Shown: positions 46,119-57,468 of the stretch, piece after piece | Layout: every line of letters starts with the position of its first letter | Numbering within the stretch: position 1 is the first letter of the stretch | Origin: Verminephrobacter eiseniae EF01-2 | GTDB lineage: Bacteria; Pseudomonadota; Gammaproteobacteria; Burkholderiales; Burkholderiaceae_C | NCBI RefSeq assembly: GCF_000015565.1 | Contig: NC_008786.1 | Coordinates: 4,762,501-4,826,500, forward strand | DNA: 64,000 bases | Direction of reading: 5' to 3' | Notes under the pieces: model-generated | The model's input: only the letters and a program-made list of their open reading frames with translations | What the model was told of the DNA's origin: nothing | Database searches by the model: none | Program-made: the position numbers and the translations under genes

Positions 46119-47608
46119 AGCGGCGGCAGTTGGCGCTTGATCGCAGGCCGCAGCAGGCGCTGCTTGAGGCCCGTCGCCTTGGGCGGCACGATGGCGCGCT
46201 GCAATCGCAAAAGGACCACCAGGCCGCCGGCGCTGTCGTTGGCATTGGTCAACGACAGAACGCCGCCCATGCGCTGCATGGTCTTGTCGACGATCGATAG
46301 CCCCAGGCCCGCGCCGGTGGCCGATGTGCGCGCCATGTCGCCGCGAAAGAACGGCTTGATCAGGTAAGACAGTTGCTCGGGCGGCACCCCTGCGCCATGG
46401 TCGCGCAGTTTGACCAGCACCTGGTCCTCGCTGCTTTTGGCCTCGATGTCCACGCTGGCGATGCCGGTGTCTGGCGTCTTGCCATAGCGCCTGGCGTTCT
46501 CCAGCAGGTTGGAGATCACGCGCGCGAGTTCCACTTCGTCGACCAGCACGTTCAGGTCTTCGGGCACCGACAGCGTGATTTGCAACTCGTGGTGCTCCTG
46601 CACGGCGTAGACGCACGATGACACCACGGCATGCAGGTTGATCGGCTCCAGCGTCACATGGTCGGGCCGGGCGTAGTCCAGGAATTTGTCGATGGTGGCG
46701 TCGAGCTGCACGATGTCGGCCACCATATGCTCGCGCGCCACCTCGTCGGCGACGCTCATTTCGGTTTCCAGCCGCAGCCGCGCCAGCGGCGTGCGCAGGT
46801 CGTGCGAAATGCCGGCCAGCATCACGGCCCGGTCTTGTTCGAGTTTGGCCAGCTTTTGGGCCATGCGGTTGAAGCCGATGTTGACCTCGCGGATCTCGCT
46901 GGCCGCCACTTCTTCGTCCAGATGGCTGGCGGCAAAGTCGCCGTCCTTGACCCGGTTGGCGGCGTATGACAGTTGTTTCAGCGGCCGGTTGACCAGCCGC
47001 GCAATCGCGGCGGCCCCGGTCAGCGACAGTGCTGTCGCCATGATCAGCCAGACCAGCCAGGTGCCGCCATCGGTCGGACTGAAGCGCGAGCGCTCCATCA
47101 GCAGCCAGTTGGGGGCGCCATTGATGTCGAATCCGACCCACAGCCCGTCTTCGCCGTTGACGCTCTGGGCGACGATGGTGTCAGGCCCGAGGCGCTGCGT
47201 CAGTTCCTCGGTCAGGCGATGGCCCAGCGCTGTCGGGTCGAGCAGCGCATATTTGTCCCTGGGCTCGCGCGGCAGGATGCGCACGCTCTCTTGGTCGACC
47301 ATGGTTTTCATCAGCGACACGCGCGTTATCGCGTCCGCATGCACCAGCGCCGCCCGACTCAGGTTGACCAGCGAAGCGATCTGCTGCGCGGTTTGCAGCG
47401 TGCGCGGCTCGAACTCCAGCGCGCGCAGCGTCTGCAACCAGGCCAGGATGCTGCCCACCAGCAGCACGGCCAGCAGGAAGAAGGTGCGCCAAAAAAGGCT
47501 CTTGCCCAGGCGCGTGCATTGCTCGCGCGCCCGGCGCAGGGCCGTCAGCGGCACCCACCAGCCTTTGCCCATGTGTATGTCCATGTGCATGTCCATGTGC
47601 ATGGGCAT
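46079..47608 (-). CDS. envZ: Sensor histidine kinase, EnvZ-like
   Basis: 509-residue membrane sensor. Two membrane segments ([15 protein letters not shown] near residue 45; [18 protein letters not shown] near 195) flank a periplasmic domain. Then a HAMP region ([20 protein letters not shown]), the phosphorylated histidine in [21 protein letters not shown]-box '[13 protein letters not shown]', and G-boxes in [11 protein letters not shown] and [12 protein letters not shown]. It follows the OmpR-like gene by 6 bases and should phosphorylate it. The first residues are an unusual Met/His/Asp repeat ([17 protein letters not shown]) encoded by CATGTC/CATGTG hexamers; ATG 47572 is an alternative start. 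Confidence 0.92.
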   Translation of the reverse strand: MPMHMDMHMDIHMGKGWWVPLTALRRAREQCTRLGKSLFWRTFFLLAVLLVGSILAWLQTLRALEFEPRTLQTAQQIASLVNLSRAALVHADAITRVSLMKTMVDQESVRILPREPRDKYALLDPTALGHRLTEELTQRLGPDTIVAQSVNGEDGLWVGFDINGAPNWLLMERSRFSPTDGGTWLVWLIMATALSLTGAAAIARLVNRPLKQLSYAANRVKDGDFAASHLDEEVAASEIREVNIGFNRMAQKLAKLEQDRAVMLAGISHDLRTPLARLRLETEMSVADEVAREHMVADIVQLDATIDKFLDYARPDHVTLEPINLHAVVSSCVYAVQEHHELQITLSVPEDLNVLVDEVELARVISNLLENARRYGKTPDTGIASVDIEAKSSEDQVLVKLRDHGAGVPPEQLSYLIKPFFRGDMARTSATGAGLGLSIVDKTMQRMGGVLSLTNANDSAGGLVVLLRLQRAIVPPKATGLKQRLLRPAIKRQLPPLQAPEPDQALDTR

Positions 47609-47614
47609 GCGCGA

Positions 47615-48346
47615 TCAATTGGTTCCGTCCGGCACGAACACGTAGCCCACACCCCACACGGTCTGTATATAGCGCGGCGCGGCGGCGTCTGCCTCGACCA
47701 TCTTGCGCAGGCGCGAGACCTGCACGTCGAGGCTGCGGTCGAACGGCTCGAACTCGCGGCCACGCGCCAGCAAGGCCAGCTTTTCGCGCGACAGCGGCTG
47801 GCGCGGGTGGCGCACCAGGGCCTTGAGCATCGCGAATTCGCCGGTGGTCAGGACCAGTTCCTCGCCATTGCGCTGCAGCGCGCGGGTGCCCAGGTCGAAG
47901 ACGAAGGGGCCGAAGGTGACCACCTCGTTGTCCCCGGAGGGCGCGCCCGGCGCTTCCTGCGCCGGCCGGCGGCGCAGCACCGCGTGGATGCGCGCGAGCA
48001 ACTCGCGCGGGTTGAAGGGCTTGCCCAGGTAGTCGTCGGCCCCCACCTCCAGGCCGACGATGCGATCGACATCCTCGCCCTTGGCGGTGAGCATGATGAT
48101 CGGCGTGCGGTCATTGGCCGCGCGCAGACGGCGGCAGATCGATAGGCCGTCTTCGCCGGGCATCATCAGGTCGAGCACGATGATGTCCACCGTTTCGCGC
48201 AGCAACAGGCGGTTGAGCGCCTTGCCGTCCTCGGCGGCCATGACATCGAAGCCCTCCTGCGTCAGGTATCGGTGCAGCAGATCACGAATGCGGGCATCGT
48301 CATCTACCACCAGCACTTTGTCGGTGCGATTGGTTGTTGTGGTCAT
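47615..48346 (-). CDS. ompR: Response regulator, OmpR-like
   Basis: 243-residue regulator with receiver domain (KVLVVDDDARIRDLLHRYLT, phosphorylated aspartate in VLDLMMPGEDGL, 'IIMLTAKGEDVDRIVGLEVG', ADDYLGKPFNPRELLARI) and winged-helix DNA-binding domain (LTTGEFAMLKALVRHPRQPL, DRSLDVQVSRLRKMVEAD, IQTVWGVGYVFVP). The order and the EnvZ-like partner match OmpR/EnvZ of betaproteobacteria, which control outer-membrane proteins and stress responses. The target genes are not visible here. Confidence 0.93.
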   Translation of the reverse strand: MTTTTNRTDKVLVVDDDARIRDLLHRYLTQEGFDVMAAEDGKALNRLLLRETVDIIVLDLMMPGEDGLSICRRLRAANDRTPIIMLTAKGEDVDRIVGLEVGADDYLGKPFNPRELLARIHAVLRRRPAQEAPGAPSGDNEVVTFGPFVFDLGTRALQRNGEELVLTTGEFAMLKALVRHPRQPLSREKLALLARGREFEPFDRSLDVQVSRLRKMVEADAAAPRYIQTVWGVGYVFVPDGTN

Positions 48347-49055
48347 CTGTCAATCCTTGGTCGAATTTGTAAGCCGATTCTGACCACTTTGAAAACCGAA
48401 ATTCCGGTTTCGTCGCGCAACCTGACCAACTGTTACAAGCTTTGCACCAGCTTGCCACGGCGAGGGTCGGCGCTTGAATGTTGTATCCCGGGCGCGCACG
48501 CGCTCACCCGATTTCGCTGCAAAGACGGCCGCCGGGCGCAGGAGGCATACGCTCCATCAGCTATCAAAAATGGCAGCGCCATCCGGATTCAAGTGTTTCA
48601 AACGTCTGAAACACGGGCCGCCCCGTTGGGGCAGGGCCGGATTTTGTTGTCGCTCAGCGGCGGCTGTCAAGGCGCGGGCAATCCCGGTCTGACCGTGGGG
48701 TTTGCCAGGACAGACCACGCCGGTAGCCGGACGGCGACACGAACCACCGGGGTTTCCGGGGAACGGCAGGGCCGATATGAACACGCCACGGGCCGGGCGA
48801 GCGGAATCCGGTCGGCCATGGGCCTTGGCACACCCCATCCGGGTACCCGGGGAAACAGTAACCCGCTGTTGTCATCCCGTGGCGGCGCGTCGGGCAGCGC
48901 CACGGGAGCGCCTCATTCAGACTTGTTTCGGCTGGCCTGCCGCTGCGCGCTCTTGCGCCAGGCGCTCCTTGAACTTTCGGACACCGACCCCGCCTATCGC
49001 GATGCCGTCGCCGGGCATCTCGTGGATCGACACGATTTCTCCCTTTGAACCGAAG
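48347..49055. other. Long intergenic region without a convincing gene
   Basis: About 700 bases between ompR and the 3-hydroxybutyrate dehydrogenase gene. Frames are open on both strands because of GC richness but none has a recognisable product. A plus-strand frame ends LRQALLELSDTDPAYRDAVA to TGA at 49046-49048 and has protein-like composition, possibly the tail of a lost gene. GTTTCAAACGTCTGAAAC at 48597-48614 is an inverted repeat. The ompR promoter should be in the first 150 bases. Confidence 0.5.
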
Positions 49056-49826
49056 TCACTGCGCAGCCCAGCCGCCGTCCATGTTCCAGGCCACGCCGCG
49101 CACGTTGTTGGCGGCGGGGGAACACAGGAACAGGGCCAACTCGCCCAGTTCTTCGGGCGTGGTGAACTGCATCGAGGGCTCTTTCTCGCGCAGCAGCTGT
49201 TGCTTGGCTTGTTCGTTCGACAGGCCATGCTGCACGGCCTTGGCGTCCACCTGCTGCTGCACCAGCGGCGTCAGCACCCAGCCGGGGCAGATGGCGTTGC
49301 AGGTGACGCCGGTGGTGGCGTTCTCCAGCGCGATGACCTTGGTCAGGCCCACCAGGCCATGCTTGGCGGCCACATAGGCCGATTTGCCGGCCGAGCCGAC
49401 CAGGCCATGCACCGATGCCAGGTTGATGATGCGGCCCCAGTTGGCGCTTCTCATCGCCGGCAGCGCCAGGCGGGCGGTGTGAAAGGCGCTCGTGAGGTTG
49501 ATGGCGATCACCGCATCCCAGCGCGCGGGCGGAAAATCCTGCACATCGTCCACATGCTGTATGCCGGCGTTGTTCACCAGGATGTCGACGCGCCCGAACT
49601 GCGCGGCGCTGTACTTCATCAGGTCTTCGATGTCGGCCATGCGGCCCATGTCGGCGCCGTGGTAGGCCACCTGAACGCCGATGGCCAGCAGTTCGGCGCG
49701 CGCGCCGTCGATGTCGCCAAAGCCGTTGAGCACGATGTTCGCGCCCTGGCGCGCCAGGGCCTTGGCCAGGCCCAGGCCAATGCCACTGGTGGAGCCGGTG
49801 ACGAGGGCGGTTTTGCCTTGTAGCAT
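49056..49826 (-). CDS. bdhA: 3-hydroxybutyrate dehydrogenase (SDR family)
   Basis: NAD-dependent oxidation of D-3-hydroxybutyrate to acetoacetate, part of polyhydroxybutyrate use. 256 residues from ATG 49826 (MLQGKTALVTGSTSGIGLGL), with GGAGGAAA placed ideally upstream. Cofactor motif TGSTSGIG, NNAGIQHV, catalytic serine in INLASVHGLVGSAGKSAYVA and the YxxxK pair in SAYVAAKHG. ICPGWVLTPLV and the QLLREKEPSMQFTTPEELG stretch match 3-hydroxybutyrate dehydrogenases more than other SDRs. Confidence 0.92.
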   Translation of the reverse strand: MLQGKTALVTGSTSGIGLGLAKALARQGANIVLNGFGDIDGARAELLAIGVQVAYHGADMGRMADIEDLMKYSAAQFGRVDILVNNAGIQHVDDVQDFPPARWDAVIAINLTSAFHTARLALPAMRSANWGRIINLASVHGLVGSAGKSAYVAAKHGLVGLTKVIALENATTGVTCNAICPGWVLTPLVQQQVDAKAVQHGLSNEQAKQQLLREKEPSMQFTTPEELGELALFLCSPAANNVRGVAWNMDGGWAAQ

Positions 49827-49847
49827 GGGATTTCCTCCGAATGAATT

Positions 49848-49880
49848 ACGATGCAATTACGATGCAATTAACGATGCACC
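49848..49880. repeat. 11-bp tandem repeat upstream of bdhA
   Basis: ACGATGCAATT occurs at 49848 and 49859, and a third degenerate copy, ACGATGCACC, at 49871. The array lies between the divergent bdhA and hydrolase genes and may contain promoter or operator sequence. Confidence 0.55.
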
Positions 49881-49929
49881 TGCCGCCCATTATTCCAGCG
49901 CCAGCGCGCTCTTGCCGGATGCTACACCC

Positions 49930-50900
49930 ATGATCGAACCCAGGCTCCATCGCGTACTGTGCCCCGGCCCTGCGTCGCCGGCCACCCCGGCCACATCCGG
50001 CACCGATGCGCCCGCCCCGGCAGGCATGCACCGCATGGCCTATTGGGAGTGGCGCGGGTGGGGAGCGTGGAATGACACCGGCCACCCGGCCCATTCCCGG
50101 GTGGTGGTGTGCGTGCATGGCCTGGCGCGCCAGGGGCGGGATTTCGACAGCCTGGCCCGCGCCCTCAGCCCGCATGCGCGCGTGATTTGCCCCGACGTGG
50201 CCGGGCGCGGCCAAAGCGACTGGCTGGCCGACCCGATGGCCTACCAGATCCCGCAGTACGCCAGCGACATGCTGGCCCTGCTGGCGCAACTGCAGCAAAG
50301 CGGCCCGATCAGCACGCTGGACTGGGTGGGCACCAGCATGGGGGGGCTGATCGGCCTGGTCATCGCCGGCCAGCCGGGGCTGCCGTTGCCGGTGCCGGTG
50401 CGCCGACTGGTGCTCAACGATGTAGGCCCGGTGATTCAGTGGCAGGCATTGCAGCGCATTGCACAGTACCTGGGCCGGTGGGGGCAGTTCGATTCGTTGC
50501 AGCAGGCCGCCGACGCGCTGTGGAGCGTTTCCAGCAGTTTCGGGCCGCACACGCCCGCGCAGTGGCTGGAGCTGTCGCGCGCCATGGTGCGGCCCCTGCC
50601 GCAAGGCGGGTTGGCACTGCACTACGACCCGGCGATTGCCGTGCCATTCAGGTCCGCGTACTCCACGCCAGAGTCTGTCACTGCGGGCGAGGCCGCCCTG
50701 TGGCGCTTGTACGATCAGATCACGGCCCGCACGCTGCTGCTGCGCGGCGTGCAGTCCGACCTGCTCGCGCCAGCGACGGCGCAGGCGATGGCCGGGCGCG
50801 GACCCCGGGCGCATGTCGTCGAGTTCGAAGGCGTGGGGCATGCCCCCATGCTGATGGCGGCCGATCAACTCGCCGCCGTCACGCAGTTCCTGCTGGCGCA

Positions 50901-50904
<4 letters not shown>
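49930..50904 (+). CDS. Alpha/beta hydrolase
   Basis: 324-residue hydrolase. Oxyanion region VVVCVHGLARQGRDFDSLAR, nucleophile elbow WVGTSMGGLIGLVIA (serine), an aspartate in LLRGVQSDLLAPATAQ and histidine in EFEGVGHAPMLM. It resembles small-molecule esterase or C-C hydrolase types; the substrate is unknown. The start MIEPRLHRVLCPG at 49930 is the first plausible one; ATG 50026 (MHRMAYWEW) is an alternative. Its TGA overlaps the relA ATG by four bases, so the two are coupled, an arrangement I recall from other Comamonadaceae. Confidence 0.88.
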
Positions 50905-53111
<2,207 letters not shown>

Positions 53112-53170
53112 GACCGCCGCAGCCGATGGGCGGCCTTGGAGAGTGGTGATCACAGCCCGATTTTGCTGGC

Positions 53171-53176
53171 TATAAT
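53171..53176 (+). promoter_or_regulatory. -10 box for tRNA-Val
   Basis: TATAAT at 53171-53176 (in GGCTATAATCGCC), 20 bases before the tRNA, a consensus sigma-70 -10 element. A matching -35 is not obvious. Confidence 0.65.
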
Positions 53177-53195
53177 CGCCGGCCAGACAAACGAC

Positions 53196-53272
53196 AGGCG
53201 CGTAGCTCAGCTGGTTAGAGCACCACCTTGACATGGTGGGGGTCGTTGGTTCGAGTCCAATCGCGCCTACCA
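53196..53272 (+). tRNA. tRNA-Val (anticodon GAC)
   Basis: 77 bases including encoded CCA. Acceptor AGGCGCG pairs with CGCGCCT, D-arm GCTCAGCTGGTTAGAGC, anticodon stem CCACC-TTGACAT-GGTGG with GAC, and T-arm GGTTCGAGTCC. Reads GUC and, with wobble, GUU valine codons. Confidence 0.95.
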
Positions 53273-53280
53273 ATGAAATC

Positions 53281-53315
53281 AACGGGTTACAGCGCTGTCG
53301 CTGTAACCCGTTTTT
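53281..53315 (+). terminator. Rho-independent terminator of tRNA-Val
   Basis: AACGGGTTACAGCG (53281-53294), loop CTGT, then the perfect complement CGCTGTAACCCGTT (53299-53312) followed by TTT. It lies 8 bases after the tRNA CCA. Confidence 0.9.
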
Positions 53316-53897
53316 CGTTTTCCGCCCCGAAGGGTCCACCGCTCGCGGGCTTTCGTTGGACGTTATGGCGCCTCTGCGGTGCAGGCGTTCCGCACCGACG
53401 GCGCCATCGCCAAATCGCAGGCGACCGTGACGGAATACGGCCATGTTCGCGCGTATTTCTACGCGCTTACTGACCGACAGACGCCTCTCGTTTCCTGGGG
53501 TCCAGCGCCGGCAACGACCTGACGGCGACTCGGCCGGTCAACGACCCGCGCTGTCGGGTACGCGACAACGGCGCGGCTGCGATCAGGTGCTCGAATCGTT
53601 CCCACGGCCATCGATGCGCAAGTACGCCGACGCCTGACATTTCGGGGCGGAGCAGAGCGCCGGGGACGGCGTGCACCAGCCGGCACTGCCTGTTGCTTGC
53701 ATTCCGGCGTATCACGCGCCCTGCTTGTCGTCTTCGTCATTTCCGTTCGTGGATGAACGGCGTGCGCGGTTTTTCGGCAGGGGCATCGACCACCAGGGTC
53801 ATGGGCCGCATGGGTCTTCGTGGCATCATTGGCCATCGGGCAGACACATGCGATTACGGCCCGGAGCATTTTGCAATCATCCACTGCGCGCGTTGCG
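53316..53897. other. Intergenic region, no supported gene
   Basis: Between the tRNA terminator and the RpiR-family gene. Only short overlapping frames of unrelated composition occur. A small hairpin GCGCGTA-TTTC-TACGCGC is at 53449-53466. A minus-strand frame ending near 53467 (LTGRVAVRSLPALDPRKREA) is arginine-rich and unrecognised; I treat it as noncoding or a remnant. Confidence 0.45.
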
Positions 53898-54824
53898 ATG
53901 AATCCACCCCATACACCACCCGCATCCGTCGAGCAGTTCCTGCAATGCATCTCGCAGGAATACGAGGGCCTGAGCAAACAGCTCAAGGCTATCTCGCGCC
54001 ATGTCGAGGCCCACCGCGACCACCTGGGGCTGCAGGGCATACAGTCGGTGGCCGAGCAATGCGGTGTGCAGCCGTCGGCGATGGTGCGCTTTGCCAAGCA
54101 TTTCGGTTTTTCGGGTTTTTCGGAGATGCAGCGGCTGTTTCGCGAAGGGCTGGCCGAGCAGATCGCGCCGGGGCGCGCTTACAACCTGCGCTTGCGCGAC
54201 GTGATCGAGGCTGGCTCGACCAGCCTGCAGTCGCCGCAGATCGCCGATGAGTTCATCAAAGGCAGCATCGCCGGGATGCAGCAGTTGCGCCAGGAGTTGG
54301 ACCAGCAGGCCTTCGCCCGCGCCGTGGAACTGCTGGCGGACACGCAGGCGATCTGGATCGCCGGCTCGCGCCGCTCTTTTCCGGTGGCGGTGTACCTGGA
54401 CTACGCCTTGCAGCACACCGAAAAGCGCATCGGCCTGCTCAATGCGCTGGGCAGCATGCAGCAGGGGCAGATACGCTCGGTGCGCGCCGGCGATGTGCTG
54501 ATCGCGATCTCGTTCAACCCCTACGCCGAAGAAACCCTGCAGGTGGCGCAGCAGGCCACGCAGCGCGGCGCGCGGGTGATCGCCATCACCGACAGCCGCA
54601 TGGGCCCGCTGGCGCGCACGGCCGAGGCGACGCTGATCGTGCAAGACAGCGCCACCTTCGGTTTTCGCGCCCTCACGGCCACCATGGGTCTGGCGCAAAG
54701 CCTGTTCGTTGCGCTGGCCTACCGGCTGGAAATTTCCTCCCAGCCCACCAGCACCGGGCGCCACAGAGGCGCGCTCAGGGCCGTCGCACAGTTGCCGCCG
54801 TTGCTCAAGGCGGCCAATTCATGA
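53898..54824 (+). CDS. RpiR-family transcriptional regulator with SIS domain
   Basis: 308 residues from ATG 53898 (MNPPHTPPASVEQFLQCISQ). The N-terminal helix-turn-helix (about 20-100) includes GIQSVAEQCGVQPSAMVRFAKHFGFSGFS in pieces typical of RpiR (HTH_6). The C-terminal SIS sugar-phosphate-binding domain (about 130-280) has DTQAIWIAGSRRSFPVAVYL, 'RAGDVLIAISFNPYAEETL' and ARVIAITDSRMGPLAR. Such proteins control sugar or amino-sugar use genes. No sugar catabolism gene is adjacent; a sugar-type importer lies ~44 kb away in this window, but a link is speculation. Confidence 0.9.
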   Translation: MNPPHTPPASVEQFLQCISQEYEGLSKQLKAISRHVEAHRDHLGLQGIQSVAEQCGVQPSAMVRFAKHFGFSGFSEMQRLFREGLAEQIAPGRAYNLRLRDVIEAGSTSLQSPQIADEFIKGSIAGMQQLRQELDQQAFARAVELLADTQAIWIAGSRRSFPVAVYLDYALQHTEKRIGLLNALGSMQQGQIRSVRAGDVLIAISFNPYAEETLQVAQQATQRGARVIAITDSRMGPLARTAEATLIVQDSATFGFRALTATMGLAQSLFVALAYRLEISSQPTSTGRHRGALRAVAQLPPLLKAANS

Positions 54825-54911
54825 GCTGACGCGCGTGTGCAGCGCGCCGTTGCCGGTGCTGCCGGTGCTGCCGGTGCTGTTCGCTCCGGTTGTTGCTCGT
54901 TGCTCGTTTTT

Positions 54912-55763
54912 TCACATCACCAACGCGCGGCCGATCATGCCCCACCAGTCCCGGGCATGCAGCCGGGGGCGAATGCGCAGGTTGCGGCCCTGGAGCGCGT
55001 CGAGCTTGTCGAGAATGCGCAGGCCGCCTTGCACGACCAGGCGCAGTTCCCAGCCTGCGCGGCCGGGCAGGCGGTGCACCAGCGGGGCGCCGCCGTGCAT
55101 GCAGGCGCGGGCCCAGTCGATGCAGTCAGCGATCAGGCGGGCGCTCTGCGGGGTGCCATGCAGCGCCAGTAGCTGCGCCGGGCTGACGCCATGCGCGGCG
55201 CAATCGGCGCGCGGCAGGTAGTAGCGCCCGCGCGGGATGTCCAGGCTCAGGTCTTGCCAGAAGTTGGTCAGTTGCAAGGCGGTGCAGATGGCGTCGCTTT
55301 CTTGCAGCGACCGGGCGTCCGTCACGCGATACAGGTGCAATAACAGGCGGCCCACGGGGTTGGCGGAGCGGCGGCAATAGTCCAGCAGTTCGGCGCGGTC
55401 GGCATAGCCTGCGCCATCCCGGGTTTTCTCCACATCTTGGACAAAGGCGCTCAGCAGGTCGGCCAGCAGCGGCAGCGGCAAATGCCGGCTGCGCAGCCAG
55501 GCGCGCAGCGGCACGAACACCCCGGGCCATCGGGGCGAGGGCGGCAGATCCCGCGCAATGGCCTGCAGGTCGGCCTGGTAGGCGGCCAAGTCCGCCAGAC
55601 GGCTGGCAGCGGGGGCGTCGCCCTCGTCGGCGATGTCGTCGGCGGTGCGCGCAAAGGCATAGATGGCGGCAATCGGCTGGCGCAACGGCGCCGGGCAGAG
55701 CAGCGACGCCACCGGGAAATTCTCGTAATGCGTCACCGGCGCGGCCGTGGCGGCGCCGGGCAT
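54912..55763 (-). CDS. hpnC: Squalene synthase-like HpnC
   Basis: Trans-isoprenyl synthase-like protein of 283 residues from ATG 55763 (MPGAATAAPVTHYENFPVAS). HYENFPVASLLCPAPLRQPI is the HpnC hallmark. First Asp-rich motif YAFARTADDIADEGDAP and second QLTNFWQDLSLDIPRGRYYL bind the diphosphates via Mg. HpnC converts presqualene diphosphate to hydroxysqualene in the HpnCDE route to hopanoids. HpnD and HpnE are not adjacent, so the rest of the route must be elsewhere or absent. In-frame starts further up (to 55895) are open but not conserved-looking. Confidence 0.87.
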   Translation of the reverse strand: MPGAATAAPVTHYENFPVASLLCPAPLRQPIAAIYAFARTADDIADEGDAPAASRLADLAAYQADLQAIARDLPPSPRWPGVFVPLRAWLRSRHLPLPLLADLLSAFVQDVEKTRDGAGYADRAELLDYCRRSANPVGRLLLHLYRVTDARSLQESDAICTALQLTNFWQDLSLDIPRGRYYLPRADCAAHGVSPAQLLALHGTPQSARLIADCIDWARACMHGGAPLVHRLPGRAGWELRLVVQGGLRILDKLDALQGRNLRIRPRLHARDWWGMIGRALVM

Positions 55764-55942
55764 GGAATCGAAGCGTTGGTTCACCGCCCGGATTGTCGCC
55801 GGACAAGGGGGTAGCGGCCGCATCACGGCATGGGCCTGCATGACTTCGGGCCTGCCCGCATCACAGGGTAAAATCGCGGGCTTGGCCGATTTCACGCAGG
55901 CGGCAGTTCAGTCGGCCGCCTGTGGGCAGGGCTGCAAGATCT

Positions 55943-56029
55943 GCGCGGGTGGCGAAATTGGTAGACGCACCAGGTTTAGGTCCTGACGCCAGCAATGGTG
56001 TGGGGGTTCGAGTCCCCCCCCGCGCACCA
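55943..56029 (+). tRNA. tRNA-Leu (anticodon TAG)
   Basis: 87 bases with encoded CCA and a long variable arm. Acceptor GCGCGGG pairs with CCCGCGC, anticodon stem CCAGG-TTTAGGT-CCTG gives UAG. A TAAAAT box is at 55869-55874, about 70 bases upstream. It lies between hpnC and tig. Confidence 0.95.
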
Positions 56030-56094
56030 TCCATGCGAGACTTTGCGCAGCCGGCACGGTCCACATTCATACAGAGTCATACAGAGGAAGAGCC

Positions 56095-57417
56095 ATGGCC
56101 GTTACTGTTGAAACCCTTGACAAGCTCGAGCGCAAGATGACGCTGAGCCTGCCCGTCACCCTGATCCAGTCCGAAGTCGACATGCGCCTGCGGCGCATGG
56201 CACGCACGGTCAAGATGGATGGCTTTCGTCCGGGCAAGGTGCCGATGGCCGTGGTCGCCCGGCGCTATGGCGACGCGGTGCAGTACGAAGTGCTCACCAA
56301 CAAGGTCGGCGAAGCCTTTACCGTGGCGGCCAACGAGGCCAATCTGCGCGTCGCCGGCCGGCCGCGCATCACCGAGACGCAAGGCACTGCCGAAGGCCAT
56401 GTCACGTTTGACGCCATCTTCGAGGTGTTCCCTGAAGTCAGGATTGCCGATCTGGCCAATGTCGAAATCGAAAAGCTGTCTACCGAAGTGACCGAAGCCT
56501 CCATCGACAAGACGCTGCAGGGGCTGCGCAAGCAGCGCCGCAGCTTTGCGCAGCGCGCCCATGATGCGCCGGCGCAAGATGGCGACGGCGTGACGGTCGA
56601 CTTCGAGGGCAAGATCGATGGCGAGCCGTTTGCCAATGGCAAGGCGGAGAACTTCCGTTTCGTGATCGGCGAAGGCCCGATGCCCAAGGAATTCGAGGAC
56701 GCCGTGCGCGGCATGAAGTCGGGCGAGAGCAAGACCTTTCCGCTGGCATTCCCGACCCAATACCATGGCCAGGAGGTGGCCGGCAAGACGGCGGACTTCC
56801 TGGTGACGGTCAAGAAGATCGAATCCGCCCACCTGCCCGAAGTGGGCGAGGCCCTGGCCAGGTCGCTCGGTAGCGCCGACGGTTCCATCGAGGGCCTGCG
56901 CGCTGACATCAGGAAGACCCTGGAGCGCGAAATCAGATCCCACCTGCGCGCGCGCAACAGGCGGGCCGTAATGAACGCCCTGCTCGCCAACGCCGATCTG
57001 GAACTGCCCAAGGCCAGCGTGCAGGACGAAATCGCCCGCCTGAAGGCCAACGCCTACGCCGACCTCAAGCAAAGAGGCGTCAAGGACCCCGAAAGGCTCG
57101 AGATTCCCGAAGACAAGGTGCGGCCCACGGCCGAGCGCAATGTGCGCCTGCGACTGATCTTTTCGGAAATGGTGCGCGCCCATGGACTGCGGGCCAAGCC
57201 CGAGCAGGTCAGGGCCTATGTCGAGGAATTGGCGGCCAGCTACGAAAAGCCCGCCGAGATGGTGCGCGGGTACTACGGCGACCGTCGGCGGATGCTCGAA
57301 ATCGAATCCTCCGTGAGCGAGGACAACGTGACCGAATTCGTTTTCGCCCGGGCCAAAGTGGTCGCAAGGACCATCTCGGTCGACGAGTTGCTCAATCCAA
57401 AGGATCCAAAGGACTGA
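56095..57417 (+). CDS. tig: Trigger factor
   Basis: 440-residue ribosome-bound chaperone and prolyl isomerase. N-terminal ribosome-binding domain with the signature GFRPGKVPMAVVARRYG, FKBP-type domain in the middle (DGDGVTVDFEGKIDGEPFAN, 'FPTQYHGQEVAGKTADFLV') and a helical C-terminal chaperone domain. GAGGAAG lies before the ATG. It starts 65 bases after tRNA-Leu and heads the conserved tig-clpP-clpX-lon order of protein quality control genes. Confidence 0.97.
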   Translation: MAVTVETLDKLERKMTLSLPVTLIQSEVDMRLRRMARTVKMDGFRPGKVPMAVVARRYGDAVQYEVLTNKVGEAFTVAANEANLRVAGRPRITETQGTAEGHVTFDAIFEVFPEVRIADLANVEIEKLSTEVTEASIDKTLQGLRKQRRSFAQRAHDAPAQDGDGVTVDFEGKIDGEPFANGKAENFRFVIGEGPMPKEFEDAVRGMKSGESKTFPLAFPTQYHGQEVAGKTADFLVTVKKIESAHLPEVGEALARSLGSADGSIEGLRADIRKTLEREIRSHLRARNRRAVMNALLANADLELPKASVQDEIARLKANAYADLKQRGVKDPERLEIPEDKVRPTAERNVRLRLIFSEMVRAHGLRAKPEQVRAYVEELAASYEKPAEMVRGYYGDRRRMLEIESSVSEDNVTEFVFARAKVVARTISVDELLNPKDPKD

Positions 57418-57468
57418 CGCCACGGACCGGTTTCTGACTACAGGCATCTGCCCGACGGGAGAAAAGAC

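Noticed and set aside
53443..53715. Small frames on both strands after tRNA-Val as genes or an integration site
   Set aside because: No ribosome site, no recognisable product, no integrase and no repeat of the tRNA 3' end were found.
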